DNA of 64,000 nt from the NCBI RefSeq assembly GCF_002303885.1, contig NZ_MRCM01000003.1, forward strand, positions 1-64,000, given 5' to 3'. Shown one piece after another: positions 50,131-59,394 of the stretch; position 1 is the stretch's first letter, and each line of letters begins with the position of its first letter. This stretch comes from Flavobacterium sp. ACN2 (GTDB lineage: Bacteria; Bacteroidota; Bacteroidia; Flavobacteriales; Flavobacteriaceae). Made by a program: the position numbers and the translations under genes. Under the pieces are notes generated by a model. That model had not been told where the DNA came from. It saw only the letters and a list, made by a program, of their open reading frames with translations, and did no database searches.

Positions 50131-50170
50131 GAGATTCTAAGGTTCTGAGTTGCTAAGATTCTAAGTTTTT
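50131..50170. repeat. Octamer array, five RAGRTKCT-like units
   Basis: Units are GAGATTCT, AAGGTTCT, GAGTTGCT, AAGATTCT, AAGTTTTT. The adjacent palindrome starts 4 nt later. Confidence 0.8.
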
Positions 50171-50173
50171 TTT

Positions 50174-50261
50174 GCCACGAATTCACGAATTAGTGCAAAT
50201 CATTATGTTTATAAAATCAAATTTCACAGATTTTAAAAAATAAAATTCGTGAATTCGTGGC
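50174..50261. repeat. Palindrome of the GCCACGAATTCACGAATT family
   Basis: GCCACGAATTCACGAATT and its exact complement form 18-bp arms around about 52 nt of AT-rich sequence, in the spacer downstream of the DUF1501 gene. Confidence 0.8.
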
Positions 50262-50297
50262 TATCTTCTAATCAAAATAATCCTGAAACAGGTTTAT

Positions 50298-51434
50298 TCA
50301 TAATCCCAATTTTTGAATAATCGAAGTCCATTTTTTTTTTAATAAAGAAGCATAAACACTTCTGAAATCTATTTCGTATTTCAAATCGCCATTATCTAAG
50401 TCTGCTAAATTTGGATTTTTTCCTAAAATCGTTCCTTTGTTATTTCCTCCGATGATAAACATTGGCGCTGCAGTTCCGTGATCGGTTCCGTTTCCGTTGT
50501 CTTTTACTCGTCTTCCGAATTCTGAGAAAACTACTATTGTGACATTCTGCAATAATTGAGATTGTTTTAAATCGGAATAAAAACTATATAAGGAATCATT
50601 TAAATCTGTCAATTTTCGTTCGTGAATGGAAAGCTGATTGTCGTGCGTGTCGAATCCGTTCAACGATGTATAATATATCTTTGAATTAAGATTTCCTTTT
50701 ATCAATCTAGCAATCCATTCCAAGTTTTTCGATAATTCTGTTTTCGGATAACTGATTTCTGTTTTAGATTTTGCTAAAGCTTTCTGAATTTCATCTGAAC
50801 CTTCGGTAACCGAATTGGCAATTTTTCGAACAAAATCTAAATGCGGATTTTTAGACAAAGTCACATTCTCTTCTTTTGATTTTACTTTAAATCGGTCTGG
50901 ATCTTTTACCGTTATAAAATTCGGCTCCACTCCTTTTAAAGCCAAATTATCAATCGAATCTAAATTTATTCCAGCCGTCGCTTGATGTCCGTTGCATTGC
51001 AAATCCAGAAATCTTCCGAGCCAACCTTCATTTATATATTTATTAGAATCGGTTGCCGTCTGCCAAATTTCCTGACTTCTAAAATGAGAACGAATCGGTT
51101 CTGGATAACCCACATTCTGAATTACTGTTAAATCTCCGTTTTGCTGCATTTGGGCAAAACCTTTTAAAGAAGGATGAAAGGCCATTCCCTTATTCTTTCC
51201 AACAACCAAATCTTTATTTAAAGCAATCTTAGTTCTTAAATCGTAATACAACGGATCATCGTACGGAATAAAAGTATTTAAACCATCGTTTCCGCCATTC
51301 AGCTGTACAAAAACGACACATTGCTCTCCCACAACCAAATTGTTTTGAGAACCAAAAGCATGTAAAAAATCAGGAAGCACCAGCAGTCCGCCTGTAAAAG
51401 TTCCGGTCAGTGTTAGAAAATTTCTTCTGTTCAT
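50298..51434 (-). CDS. DUF1501 domain-containing exported protein
   Basis: The 378-residue protein begins with a twin-arginine-like signal (NRRNFLTLTGTFTGGLLVLP). The DUF1501 body has VFVQLNGGNDGLNTFIPYDDPLYYDLR (about 41-67), AFHPSLKGF, LNGFDTHDNQ (about 259-268) and the alkaline-phosphatase-superfamily-like VVFSEFGRRVKDNGNGTDHGTAAPMFIIGG (about 302-331). The family is predicted to be a metal-dependent hydrolase related to sulfatases. It pairs with the DUF1800 gene 12 nt upstream, as in many genomes. Confidence 0.92.
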   Translation of the reverse strand: MNRRNFLTLTGTFTGGLLVLPDFLHAFGSQNNLVVGEQCVVFVQLNGGNDGLNTFIPYDDPLYYDLRTKIALNKDLVVGKNKGMAFHPSLKGFAQMQQNGDLTVIQNVGYPEPIRSHFRSQEIWQTATDSNKYINEGWLGRFLDLQCNGHQATAGINLDSIDNLALKGVEPNFITVKDPDRFKVKSKEENVTLSKNPHLDFVRKIANSVTEGSDEIQKALAKSKTEISYPKTELSKNLEWIARLIKGNLNSKIYYTSLNGFDTHDNQLSIHERKLTDLNDSLYSFYSDLKQSQLLQNVTIVVFSEFGRRVKDNGNGTDHGTAAPMFIIGGNNKGTILGKNPNLADLDNGDLKYEIDFRSVYASLLKKKWTSIIQKLGL

Positions 51435-51446
51435 GATTACTGCTTT

Positions 51447-52844
51447 TTAGATTAATTGATATTCGGGAAGTTTTGAGATATAATTTAAAAGTCGGACCAC
51501 AGCAAAATCGGCGTGCGGATCTTTAGGATCAAAATCGTATTTCAGCAGATTCTCCATATCCTTTTGTTCCGAATCATTAACGGCAAATAATAATCGGTCT
51601 GACAATTCAGAAATAATCGTTTTATTATTTCCACCAGAATCAAAAGCAACTTTTACAGCAGTTTTTTCATATTCCGATTTTTCCTTTTCAACTCCGTTCA
51701 TCATTGTTTTCAAAACTCTTCGATTCAGACTTTTTCCGCTGCACAATAAATCGGCTGTATTGTTCCTTTGAAGATAAATCTGCGAAGTCAGCCAAGAATT
51801 TCCGCCGTCCCAACCTTTTACATTTACTTGATTGTACAAATCCATTCCCTGCTGTTTTATAAACGCCATAATAGCATCATTATTAACATTCTCCAACTGC
51901 AATTCATCACATAGCTGTAAAATATAAACCAGCGGGTTTTTGATCTTATTACCTGAATTCTCTTTTTTAAATTCTTCGGTAAAAATTTTAGTCAATAAAG
52001 GTTCGATTTCGAACTTTTGCTTTCGGAAATAATCGCCGTAATAAACCACCAAATCTTCGGGCGGATTATCATAAATAAACCATTTCAAAATTTTTCGGGT
52101 AATGAGATACGGAATGTTTTTTTGTTCGAAAATAATATCGACTAAATCATCTGCTTTCCAGTTTCCGGTTTTTCCGAAATAAATTTTATCGCTGTTATCT
52201 TCTATATTTTTTCTGTAAACCGCGCCTTCATCTCTGACATTTAAACCTGCCAAAGCTTTTGCACCATTTTTAATATCATCTTCGGTATAATTTCCAATTC
52301 CGATTGTGAATAGTTCCAATAACTCACGACTTAGGTTTTCGTTTACTTTTCCTTTTTTATTATCTCCATTATCGAGATACCGAACCATGGCATTTGATTT
52401 TAGAATCTGCTTGGTTAATTCTTTAAAATTTCCAAAGGCATTTTCGCGCAAAATCATATTATGCTGATAAATCCAGTAATTAATTTTTACTTTTTGAGAA
52501 GTCGAAACAAAGTGATTGTGCCAGAAACAAACCATATTTTCGCGAAGCGGTAATTCATCCGTGCGCATTTTCGCAATCCACCATTTTTTGAATTCGGCAG
52601 TGGCTTGATTTTCTTTTTTCTGAATTTCTTTTTTGGTTTCGGGACCGGAAGTCTTGATTATTTCCCGAACTTGTTTCAACTCTAAAGTGGTTTTAGGCTG
52701 ATCGTGCAGAAAGTCTGGAAGTGCTGTATCAAATTTTGATTTATAGGATTGCTTTAGAAATTTTTCTAAGCCGAGTTTTTCAATTTTTGAAGTTTGTTTT
52801 CCTGAAAAACCTAATCGTAAGGACCAAAGACTGCTTTTTTTCAT
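51447..52844 (-). CDS. DUF1800 domain-containing protein
   Basis: The 465-residue protein matches DUF1800: LRENMVCFWHNHFVSTSQKV (about 101-120), LRENAFGNFKELTKQILKSNAMVRYLDN, LSRELLELFTIGIGNYTEDDIKNGAKALAG (about 169-198) and DIIFEQKNIPYLITRKILKWFI. The biochemical function is unknown; co-occurrence with DUF1501 proteins is the only clue. The lack of a clear signal peptide is notable, since its partner looks exported. Confidence 0.92.
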   Translation of the reverse strand: MKKSSLWSLRLGFSGKQTSKIEKLGLEKFLKQSYKSKFDTALPDFLHDQPKTTLELKQVREIIKTSGPETKKEIQKKENQATAEFKKWWIAKMRTDELPLRENMVCFWHNHFVSTSQKVKINYWIYQHNMILRENAFGNFKELTKQILKSNAMVRYLDNGDNKKGKVNENLSRELLELFTIGIGNYTEDDIKNGAKALAGLNVRDEGAVYRKNIEDNSDKIYFGKTGNWKADDLVDIIFEQKNIPYLITRKILKWFIYDNPPEDLVVYYGDYFRKQKFEIEPLLTKIFTEEFKKENSGNKIKNPLVYILQLCDELQLENVNNDAIMAFIKQQGMDLYNQVNVKGWDGGNSWLTSQIYLQRNNTADLLCSGKSLNRRVLKTMMNGVEKEKSEYEKTAVKVAFDSGGNNKTIISELSDRLLFAVNDSEQKDMENLLKYDFDPKDPHADFAVVRLLNYISKLPEYQLI

Positions 52845-52900
52845 TGTTCAGAAATTATTACAATAAGACTTGAGTTTCTTTTAAAGGTTTAATTCTTTTA

Positions 52901-52940
52901 AAGATGCTAAGTTGCTAAGATTCTGAGGTGCTGAGTTTTT
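52901..52940. repeat. Octamer array, five RAGRTKCT-like units
   Basis: Units are AAGATGCT, AAGTTGCT, AAGATTCT, GAGGTGCT, GAGTTTTT. It lies upstream of the DUF1800 gene, about 75 nt from the palindrome at 53016. Confidence 0.8.
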
Positions 52941-53015
52941 AAAGTCTTTGGTAATAATTAGAACGGGGAATTTTTGGGGATATTGTTTTCAGAATATTAA
53001 ACAATCATAATCAAC

Positions 53016-53092
53016 CATAGCCCGTGGTTTCAACCACGGGAAACGGATTGGGAAAATGCATTGTGTTCCCGTGGTTGAAACCACGGGCTATG
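53016..53092. repeat. REP-like palindrome, CCCGTGGTTTCAACCACGGG family
   Basis: CATAGCCCGTGGTTTCAACC at 53016 faces its complement ending at 53092, giving 25-bp arms. Each arm is itself palindromic (CCGTGGTT/AACCACGG). The loop is about 26 nt. Confidence 0.8.
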
Positions 53093-53114
53093 TTAAATCA
53101 AATTGGTTTGACAA

Positions 53115-53591
53115 TTACCTTTTAATAGAATCCAATGTTTGTTGACTCATCTGCTTTCTTTCCACCATAAATTTAAACCAGTTTTCTAACTTCTGTTTGT
53201 CCTGTTTTTCCATTTTACTGATATCAATTTGAGGGAAATTAGCATGATCTATTCCATGCTTCTCCAACATAGCATCATAATAATCATAATAAGCTCTTTC
53301 ATAATTAAAATTCTCCGCCATAATTTTCGCGTACACCATTACACTATCTGTACTTTCACGAAAATAACAATCTTTAAAACTATAAAAAAGCTCATCATAC
53401 GCTTCTAAATCACCTCGCTTTTTAACTCGATTAATTAATGTATCGTAATCTGTTACTCTAGTACTTATTGTTCTTACATCTTCCTGATCAATTTCCTCTA
53501 TATTATTTTCTTTTTGAGTTTGCACCTGCTCCACCTTTTCTTTACATGAAAAAAGACAAAATAAAAAAACTAAGCTTAAAATTTTATTCAT
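53115..53591 (-). CDS. Small lipoprotein of unknown function
   Basis: The 158-residue protein has a lipoprotein signal (ILSLVFLFCLFSCKE, Cys at about 15) and a charged, helical mature part. Segments such as GDLEAYDELFYSFKDCYFRESTDSVMVYAKIMAENFNYERAYYDY resemble a degenerate TPR or Sel1-like repeat. I recognise no family. The start at 53591 was chosen because it begins the signal peptide; an earlier in-frame start at 53615 would overlap the nrdA terminator. Confidence 0.75.
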   Translation of the reverse strand: MNKILSLVFLFCLFSCKEKVEQVQTQKENNIEEIDQEDVRTISTRVTDYDTLINRVKKRGDLEAYDELFYSFKDCYFRESTDSVMVYAKIMAENFNYERAYYDYYDAMLEKHGIDHANFPQIDISKMEKQDKQKLENWFKFMVERKQMSQQTLDSIKR

Positions 53592-53613
53592 AAATTGTTT
53601 AGTTGTTATTAGC

Positions 53614-53649
53614 AAAAAAAAGCAGCTATCATTACAATAACTGCTTTTT
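53614..53649 (-). terminator. Terminator of nrdA
   Basis: AAAAAGCAG and CTGCTTTTT arms followed by TTT on the minus strand, about 50 nt past the nrdA stop. Confidence 0.75.
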
Positions 53650-53660
53650 CATATTTTATA

Positions 53661-53695
53661 AAATCTAAAATCTTAGATCTAAATTCTAAAATCAT
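53661..53695. repeat. Heptamer array, five AAATCTA-like units
   Basis: Units are AAATCTA, AAATCTT, AGATCTA, AATTCTA, AAATCAT. It ends at the nrdA stop codon, as the array at 47632 does for the aminotransferase gene. Confidence 0.8.
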
Positions 53696-56088
53696 TAACT
53701 TCCACACATCTCACAATCTTCTGGATCTGCCGCTTGTGCTTTTAAAAGCATTGCTTTATAATCCTCAACGCTGATTGCTTCCGTTTCTGCAACTAAAGAT
53801 GGAGCTGTTTCTTCTTTTTTATCGTTGTTTAATGTGAATTTAATCGCATCTACAGCCGCTTTTGTTCTTAAGTAATACATTCCTGTTTTTAAACCTGACT
53901 GCCAAGCGTAGAAGTGCATTGACGTAAGTTTAGAATAATTGGCATCCTGCATGAACAAGTTTAGCGATTGAGATTGATCAATGAAATATCCTCTTTGACG
54001 AGACATATCGATAATATCTTTCATCGACATTTCCCAAACTGTTTTATATAGATCTTTTAAGTCTTGCGGAATCTTATCGATATTTTGAACAGATCCATTA
54101 TGACGCATAATTTCTTGTTTCAAATCTTCGTTCCATAAACCTAATTTTACTAAATCTTCTAGTAAATGTTTGTTTACTACAATGAACTCTCCAGACAATA
54201 CACGACGAGTATAAATGTTTGATGTATATGGTTCAAAAGCTTCGTTATTTCCAAGAATTTGTGAAGTCGATGCCGTTGGCATTGGCGCTACTAATAATGA
54301 GTTACGAACTCCGTGCTCTACCACTTCTTTTCTTAATGAAGCCCAGTCCCAACGTCCTGATAATTCTTCATCTTTCATTCCCCACATATTGTGCTGGAAT
54401 TCTCCTTGTGACATTGGAGAACCTTCAAAAGTTGAGTATGGTCCTTCTTCTCTTGCCATTTCCATAGAAGCAGTTACAGCAGCGAAATATAATGTCTCGA
54501 AAATTTCTTGGTTTAATTTTTTAGCTTCATCGCTTGTAAACGGCATACGCAACATAATAAAAGCATCTGCTAAACCTTGCACACCTAAACCAACTGGACG
54601 GTGACGCATGTTAGAGTTTTCTGCTTCTTTTACTGGGTAATAGTTTCTGTCGATTACTTTGTTCAAGTTACGAGTTACACGTTTTGTAACATTGTAAAGT
54701 GCTTGGTGATCAAATTGTCCGTTATCAATAAACATTGGTAAAGAGATTGAAGCCAAGTTACAAACTGCGATTTCATCTTTAGATGTAAACTCCATAATCT
54801 CTGTGCACAAGTTAGAAGAACGAATAGTTCCTAAATTCTTGTGGTTCGATTTACGGTTTGCTGCATCTTTGTACAACATATATGGTGTTCCAGTCTCTAT
54901 TTGAGATTCTAGGATTTTCTCCCATAATTCACGAGCACGGATTGTTTTTCTTCCTTTTCCTCTAAACTCATAGTCTGTATATAATGCTTCGAATTCATCT
55001 CCGTAAACATCATATAATCCTGGACATTCGTTAGGACACATTAAAGTCCATGTTGAATCTTCCTGAACACGTTTCATGAATAAATCTGAAGTCCACATCG
55101 CGAAGAATAAATCTCTCGCACGCATTTCTTCTTTTCCTGTATTTTTCTTTAAATCCAAGAAATCGAAAATATCAGCATGCCAAGTTTCAATGTAAATCGC
55201 AAAACTTCCTTTACGTTTTCCACCGCCTTGATCTACATAACGAGCGGTATCATTGAAAACTCTCAACATCGGAACAATTCCGTTTGAAGTTCCGTTTGTA
55301 CCGCGAATGTAAGATCCGGTTGCACGAACGTTATGAATAGAAAGTCCAATTCCTCCCGCAGATTGCGAGATTTTTGCCGTTTGTTTTAATGTATCATAAA
55401 TACCATCAATACTATCATCCTGCATTGCTAAAAGAAAACAAGAAGACATTTGCGGTTTTGGAGTTCCTGCATTAAACAACGTTGGCGTTGCATGCGTAAA
55501 GAACTTTTTAGACATTAAATCGTAAGTTTCAATAACCGATTTTAAATCGTCTAAGTGAATACCAACAGAAACACGCATTAACATGTGCTGCGGACGCTCC
55601 ACGATTTTTCCGTTTATTTTAAGAAGATAAGAACGCTCTAAAGTTTTAAAACCAAAGTAGTCGTAATTAAAATCTCTTGTATAAATGATATGAGAATCTA
55701 AAAAAGCAGCATTTTCTTGAATTACTTTGTACACATCGTCAGCAATTAATGGAGCGTCTTGTCCATTTCTTGGATTCACATAGTTGTACATATCTTTCAT
55801 CGTGTCAGAGAAAGATTTTTTAGTATTTGAATGTAGATTAGAAATAGCTATACGAGCTGCCAATTGAGCATAATCTGGATGCGCAATTGTCATAGAAGCC
55901 GCCGTTTCTGCTGCAAGATTATCCAACTCAGAAGTCGAAACCCCATCATACAATCCTTCGATAACTCTCATCGCTACCTTAACTGGATCTACAAGCTCAT
56001 TTAAGCCGTAACACAATTTTTTGATTCTTTCTGTAATCTTATCAAACATTACGGGCTCTCTGTGGCCATCTCTTTTTACTACATACAT
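53695..56088 (-). CDS. nrdA: Ribonucleoside-diphosphate reductase, alpha subunit (class Ia)
   Basis: NrdA reduces ribonucleotides to deoxyribonucleotides with a radical from NrdB. The 797-residue protein has an N-terminal ATP-cone ([25 protein letters not shown], about 2-26) for dATP regulation. The barrel contains [20 protein letters not shown] (active-site Cys near 216), [10 protein letters not shown] with the radical-site Cys near 425, and [23 protein letters not shown]. The C-terminal CEMCGS holds the redox-exchange cysteines. It follows nrdB by a structured 263-nt spacer and lacks a visible promoter of its own. Confidence 0.97.
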   Translation of the reverse strand: MYVVKRDGHREPVMFDKITERIKKLCYGLNELVDPVKVAMRVIEGLYDGVSTSELDNLAAETAASMTIAHPDYAQLAARIAISNLHSNTKKSFSDTMKDMYNYVNPRNGQDAPLIADDVYKVIQENAAFLDSHIIYTRDFNYDYFGFKTLERSYLLKINGKIVERPQHMLMRVSVGIHLDDLKSVIETYDLMSKKFFTHATPTLFNAGTPKPQMSSCFLLAMQDDSIDGIYDTLKQTAKISQSAGGIGLSIHNVRATGSYIRGTNGTSNGIVPMLRVFNDTARYVDQGGGKRKGSFAIYIETWHADIFDFLDLKKNTGKEEMRARDLFFAMWTSDLFMKRVQEDSTWTLMCPNECPGLYDVYGDEFEALYTDYEFRGKGRKTIRARELWEKILESQIETGTPYMLYKDAANRKSNHKNLGTIRSSNLCTEIMEFTSKDEIAVCNLASISLPMFIDNGQFDHQALYNVTKRVTRNLNKVIDRNYYPVKEAENSNMRHRPVGLGVQGLADAFIMLRMPFTSDEAKKLNQEIFETLYFAAVTASMEMAREEGPYSTFEGSPMSQGEFQHNMWGMKDEELSGRWDWASLRKEVVEHGVRNSLLVAPMPTASTSQILGNNEAFEPYTSNIYTRRVLSGEFIVVNKHLLEDLVKLGLWNEDLKQEIMRHNGSVQNIDKIPQDLKDLYKTVWEMSMKDIIDMSRQRGYFIDQSQSLNLFMQDANYSKLTSMHFYAWQSGLKTGMYYLRTKAAVDAIKFTLNNDKKEETAPSLVAETEAISVEDYKAMLLKAQAADPEDCEMCGS

Positions 56089-56121
56089 AAGCTTACCTTT
56101 TATAGTTATTGAAAAAATGAA

Positions 56122-56338
56122 AGTAACTAGAGAACGGACTCCAGCACTTAAACATTGCGTGTTTTTAAATTATTTTTCGAGAATTACCAAATTCTCAATA
56201 GTTACTCGTTTCAAATTCGAAAACCGAATTTAAATGCGTCAAAAATTGCTATTGAATCTACGACTTGGGGAAAGAGATTCAACCTTAAAATATTCTGTTA
56301 ATCTTTTTTTAGCGTCTCTTGAGGAACAGTCGCTAAAA
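56122..56338 (-). other. Structured RNA candidate between nrdB and nrdA
   Basis: Five perfect stems lie in the 263-nt spacer: 8 bp at 56307-56314/56331-56338 (TTTTAGCG), 8 bp at 56252-56259/56275-56282 (TTGAATCT), 7 bp at 56213-56219/56225-56231 (AAATTCG), 7 bp at 56179-56185/56190-56196 (GAGAATT) and 8 bp at 56122-56129/56199-56206 (AGTAACTA), the last enclosing the fourth. No terminator T run follows on the minus strand, so it is not simply an end of transcript. I cannot match it to a known riboswitch. Confidence 0.5.
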
Positions 56339-56351
56339 GTATTTTTGTTGT

Positions 56352-57329
56352 CTAAAAATCTGCATCAAATGAAATTTTTTGAGCATCGCTGTCGTTGTTC
56401 ATCACACCAGACTTTTGATACTCTGCAACACGTTTTTCAAAGAAATTAGTTTTTCCTTGAAGTGAAATCATGTCCATGAAATCGAATGGATTCGCTGAGC
56501 CATATACACGCTCGCAACCTAATTCTACCAATAATCTATCGGCAACGAACTCTAAATATTGTGTCATTAAAGTTGCGTTCATACCAATTAAACTTACCGG
56601 AAGAGATTCAGTAACAAACTGTCTTTCGATATCTAAGGCATCGACAATAATTTCTTTAATTCTTTCTTTAGGCACTTTGTTTACCAAATGGTGATTGTGC
56701 AGGTGAACTGCAAAATCACAGTGTACGCCTTCGTCACGAGAAATCAACTCATTAGAGAAAGTTAAACCTGGCATTAAACCACGTTTTTTCAACCAATAAA
56801 TTGAACAGAAGGCTCCTGAGAAAAAGATTCCTTCAACAGCAGCAAATGCAATAAGTCTTTCAGCAAATGAATCTGACTCGATCCATTTTAAAGCCCATTC
56901 TGCTTTTTTACCAATTGCCGGGAATACTTCCAAAGCATTAAATAATTCTGCTTTTTCTGCTTCGTCTTTTACATAAGTGTCAATCAATAAAGAATACGTT
57001 TCACTATGAATGTTTTCCATCATAATCTGGAAACCATAGAAAAACTTCGCTTCAGCATATTGAACTTCATTTACAAAGTTCTCCGCTAGATTTTCATTTA
57101 CGATTCCGTCAGAAGCTGCAAAGAATGCTAGGATATGTTTAATAAAATATCTTTCGTCATCATTCAACTTATTATTCCAGTCTGTCAAATCTTGGTGTAG
57201 GTCAATTTCTTCTGCAGTCCAAAAACTTGCTTCCATCTTCTTATACCACTCCCAAATATCATGATGTTTAATCGGAAAAATAACGAAGCGATTTTTATTT
57301 TCTTGTAATATTGGTTCGATTTGTGACAT
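56352..57329 (-). CDS. nrdB: Ribonucleoside-diphosphate reductase, beta subunit (class Ia)
   Basis: NrdB holds the diiron-tyrosyl radical cofactor. From the ATG at 57329 the protein is 325 residues, the usual length for this group. Iron ligands are in [15 protein letters not shown] (Asp/Glu, about 36-50), [37 protein letters not shown] (about 80-120; YxxE region and His) and [15 protein letters not shown] (about 197-211). The C-terminal tail ends in FDADF, which should bind NrdA. An upstream ATG at 57368 would add 13 residues of unlikely sequence. The gene precedes nrdA. Confidence 0.96.
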   Translation of the reverse strand: MSQIEPILQENKNRFVIFPIKHHDIWEWYKKMEASFWTAEEIDLHQDLTDWNNKLNDDERYFIKHILAFFAASDGIVNENLAENFVNEVQYAEAKFFYGFQIMMENIHSETYSLLIDTYVKDEAEKAELFNALEVFPAIGKKAEWALKWIESDSFAERLIAFAAVEGIFFSGAFCSIYWLKKRGLMPGLTFSNELISRDEGVHCDFAVHLHNHHLVNKVPKERIKEIIVDALDIERQFVTESLPVSLIGMNATLMTQYLEFVADRLLVELGCERVYGSANPFDFMDMISLQGKTNFFEKRVAEYQKSGVMNNDSDAQKISFDADF

Positions 57330-57399
57330 GACAGATTCTGTTAATTTTTTTATTGAATTTTTACACATTCAGCGCACTACAAAGATTGTCAATTAACGG

Positions 57400-57427
57400 C
57401 AAAAATAAAAGCCAAACTTATTCACAA
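57400..57427 (-). promoter_or_regulatory. Promoter of nrdB with overlapping DnaA-box-like site
   Basis: TTG, 17 nt, TATTTTTG on the minus strand, about 70 nt upstream of nrdB. TTATTCACA (57418-57426, plus strand) matches the DnaA-box consensus TTWTNCACA and overlaps the -33 element. The rest of 57330-57665 is AT-rich, with two GAGTYAAAA-containing direct repeats (57590-57630). Confidence 0.5.
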
Positions 57428-57665
57428 TCGGACGTAGTTTTTAACAAAGCTTGAAATTTGAAAAACTTTTCAGACAATAATTAATTTACTGCAAATGAAT
57501 GATTTAAAAGCTATTTTATACTTCAAAAGCCCCGTAAAATATAGACTTTTTCGAATAAAAAGCAAGAAATTTTAAATAGTTTTAAAAAGTTTTTTTTGAG
57601 TCAAAACTTTATTTTTTTGAGTTAAAAGATGTAGTCAAAAAGACTATAATTTTAACTGTAGTTTT

Positions 57666-58235
57666 TTATGAATTTTTAAGTTCTTCGGCTACTTTTTCCA
57701 GCTCCAAATACCAATCTTCGCCAAAGCGTCTAATCAACGCTTCTTTTACAAATTTGTAAACTGGAACTTCTAATTCTTTACCTAACGAACAAGCATCATC
57801 ACAAATATCCCATTTATCATAATTAACCGCAGCAAATTCTGTGAAGTCTTTTACACGAATTGGATATAAATGACAAGAAACTGGTTTTTTCCAATCAACG
57901 AGTCCTTGATTATAAGCTTGCTCGATTCCGCAAAGAGCAGTTTTTCCGTCAAAAATTACGTAAGCACAATCTTTATTATCGATAAGCGGAGTTTCGAGAT
58001 CTCCATCGGTTCCTTTTACCCAGGTACCCTGAGCTTCGATTGCTTCGATTCCTTCTTTTCTTAAAAAAGGCTTTACTTTTGGATAAATTTCTTCTAAAAT
58101 TTTTGTTTCGGCTTCGTTTAAGGGCGCGCCGGCATCTCCATCAACACAACAAGCTCCCTTGCACGCTGATAAATTACACACAAATTCTTTTTCGAGGATA
58201 TCCTCTGATACTATGGTTTTTCCTAATTGAAACAT
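57666..58235 (-). CDS. DUF3109 family cysteine-rich protein
   Basis: The 189-residue protein matches DUF3109. Its cysteines are in [22 protein letters not shown] (about 18-39), [21 protein letters not shown] (about 87-107), [11 protein letters not shown] (about 117-127) and [11 protein letters not shown] (about 141-151). The family is related to YkgJ proteins and probably binds a metal or iron-sulfur cluster; the function is not established. TACCTTTG at 58240-58247 lies so close to the ATG that the mRNA may be nearly leaderless, but no -33 box is visible. Confidence 0.9.
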   Translation of the reverse strand: MFQLGKTIVSEDILEKEFVCNLSACKGACCVDGDAGAPLNEAETKILEEIYPKVKPFLRKEGIEAIEAQGTWVKGTDGDLETPLIDNKDCAYVIFDGKTALCGIEQAYNQGLVDWKKPVSCHLYPIRVKDFTEFAAVNYDKWDICDDACSLGKELEVPVYKFVKEALIRRFGEDWYLELEKVAEELKNS

Positions 58236-58323
58236 TTTGCAAAGGTAACTAAAGATTCAGGAAATAAAAACCGCTACCAAATATATGTTCTTAGTCTAAA
58301 TAACTTGACTTACAAACTCCTTG

Positions 58324-59103
58324 TTACATGAATTTATAGTCTGATTTATTAAAGATAAAAGCGCTCTTTTCTAAACTAACACATTTCATCGTTGTTACTT
58401 TTTTGCTTTTTAGATCTTTCATAGTCATATCCATTAGCAAAGTGCGTTCATCGGGTTTGAAATAATTAAGAAACTCGTCTGGCATTTTCCAGCCTTTTTG
58501 ATTTTTAAACATATCGCCAAAACTCACTTTTGCTTCACTTGTGTAATAACAGATAATATCGTGTTCGTCATTGGTCATTTGTATTCCTTTGCAATTGTAT
58601 CCTAAAAAAGTTTTATTTGGCAATGTCTTAATCGTGTATTTTGACTTTTCTGCCTCTTTCTTTGCCATTGATGAATAATCAGGCATTTTTGAAGCCGTTG
58701 CCATTTTACTTTTACCATCACCAAAACCGGTCACCGTTATGCTATTTTTAGAGTCCATAATCATCAGCATATTTTGGCCTTTTCCCTGATCAATATTCAT
58801 TGCAAAATAAGAAGCATTAGGTTCTAGAAAATAATTTGCATTCATAGTCTTACCTTCATCTGTTTTAATTTCCATAATATATTTCCAGCTAAAAGAATAA
58901 GAATCTGGAACCCCCGACGGATCAACCTTGTTTTTTCCATAATTTAAAACAGCATTTTCCATACTTGCATTTTTATCCGCACTTCCGCTACTATTTTGCC
59001 CTTTTTGTTCTGCTGCTTTTTTAATTTGCTGCCAAATTTGGGCTTGTGAACTATTGTAAACCAACAAACACAAGAAAACTATAACAAACATCCTCTTTTT
59101 CAT
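58324..59103 (-). CDS. DUF4412 domain-containing exported protein
   Basis: The 259-residue protein has a signal peptide (MFVIVFLCLLVYNSSQAQ) and a DUF4412-like body. Typical pieces are YIMEIKTDEGKTMNANYFLEPNASYFAM (about 72-100), KTLPNKTFLGYNCKGIQMTNDEHDIICYYTSEAKV (about 158-193) and VTTMKCVSLEKSAFIFNKSDYKFM. DUF4412 proteins are beta-rich periplasmic or outer-membrane-associated proteins of unknown role. A TAAATTTG box lies at 59127-59134, upstream of the start. Confidence 0.85.
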   Translation of the reverse strand: MKKRMFVIVFLCLLVYNSSQAQIWQQIKKAAEQKGQNSSGSADKNASMENAVLNYGKNKVDPSGVPDSYSFSWKYIMEIKTDEGKTMNANYFLEPNASYFAMNIDQGKGQNMLMIMDSKNSITVTGFGDGKSKMATASKMPDYSSMAKKEAEKSKYTIKTLPNKTFLGYNCKGIQMTNDEHDIICYYTSEAKVSFGDMFKNQKGWKMPDEFLNYFKPDERTLLMDMTMKDLKSKKVTTMKCVSLEKSAFIFNKSDYKFM

Positions 59104-59352
59104 AATCCCTCCTTTTTAAATTACAACAAATTTAGCAATTGATTTTCAGTAAGTTATACTTTTTAACGTTTGATTTCATGATCCTTACAAAATGGAGAAT
59201 GCAAATAAATTAAGTTCAAAAATAAAACGTGCTTTTTTCCTTAAATCAACAACTCAAACACCATATTGTTACAAATATCACATTTTACATGCGTAAAAGA
59301 TGTTTTTATAACAAAAATACATTGTAACGAAAAAACACCTAACTTTATTAAC

Positions 59353-59360
59353 TACTTTTG
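59353..59360 (+). promoter_or_regulatory. -7 box of the MarC-family gene
   Basis: TACTTTTG, a full TAnnTTTG match 35 nt upstream of the ATG at 59395. No TTG is present at the right distance. Confidence 0.35.
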
Positions 59361-59394
59361 CAGCAGTTTTTTAAACCCTAAAAATCAAAGCGAT

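Noticed and set aside
57330..57368. A 13-residue N-terminal extension of NrdB.
   Set aside because: NrdB proteins of this type start at MSQIEPIL as far as I know, and the extension shows no helix or ligand residues.
59266..59394. An upstream extension of the MarC-family gene.
   Set aside because: The extra 43 residues (VKDVFITKIHCNEKTPNF...) have no match to the family, and the conserved N-terminus begins at the ATG at 59395, downstream of a TACTTTTG box.
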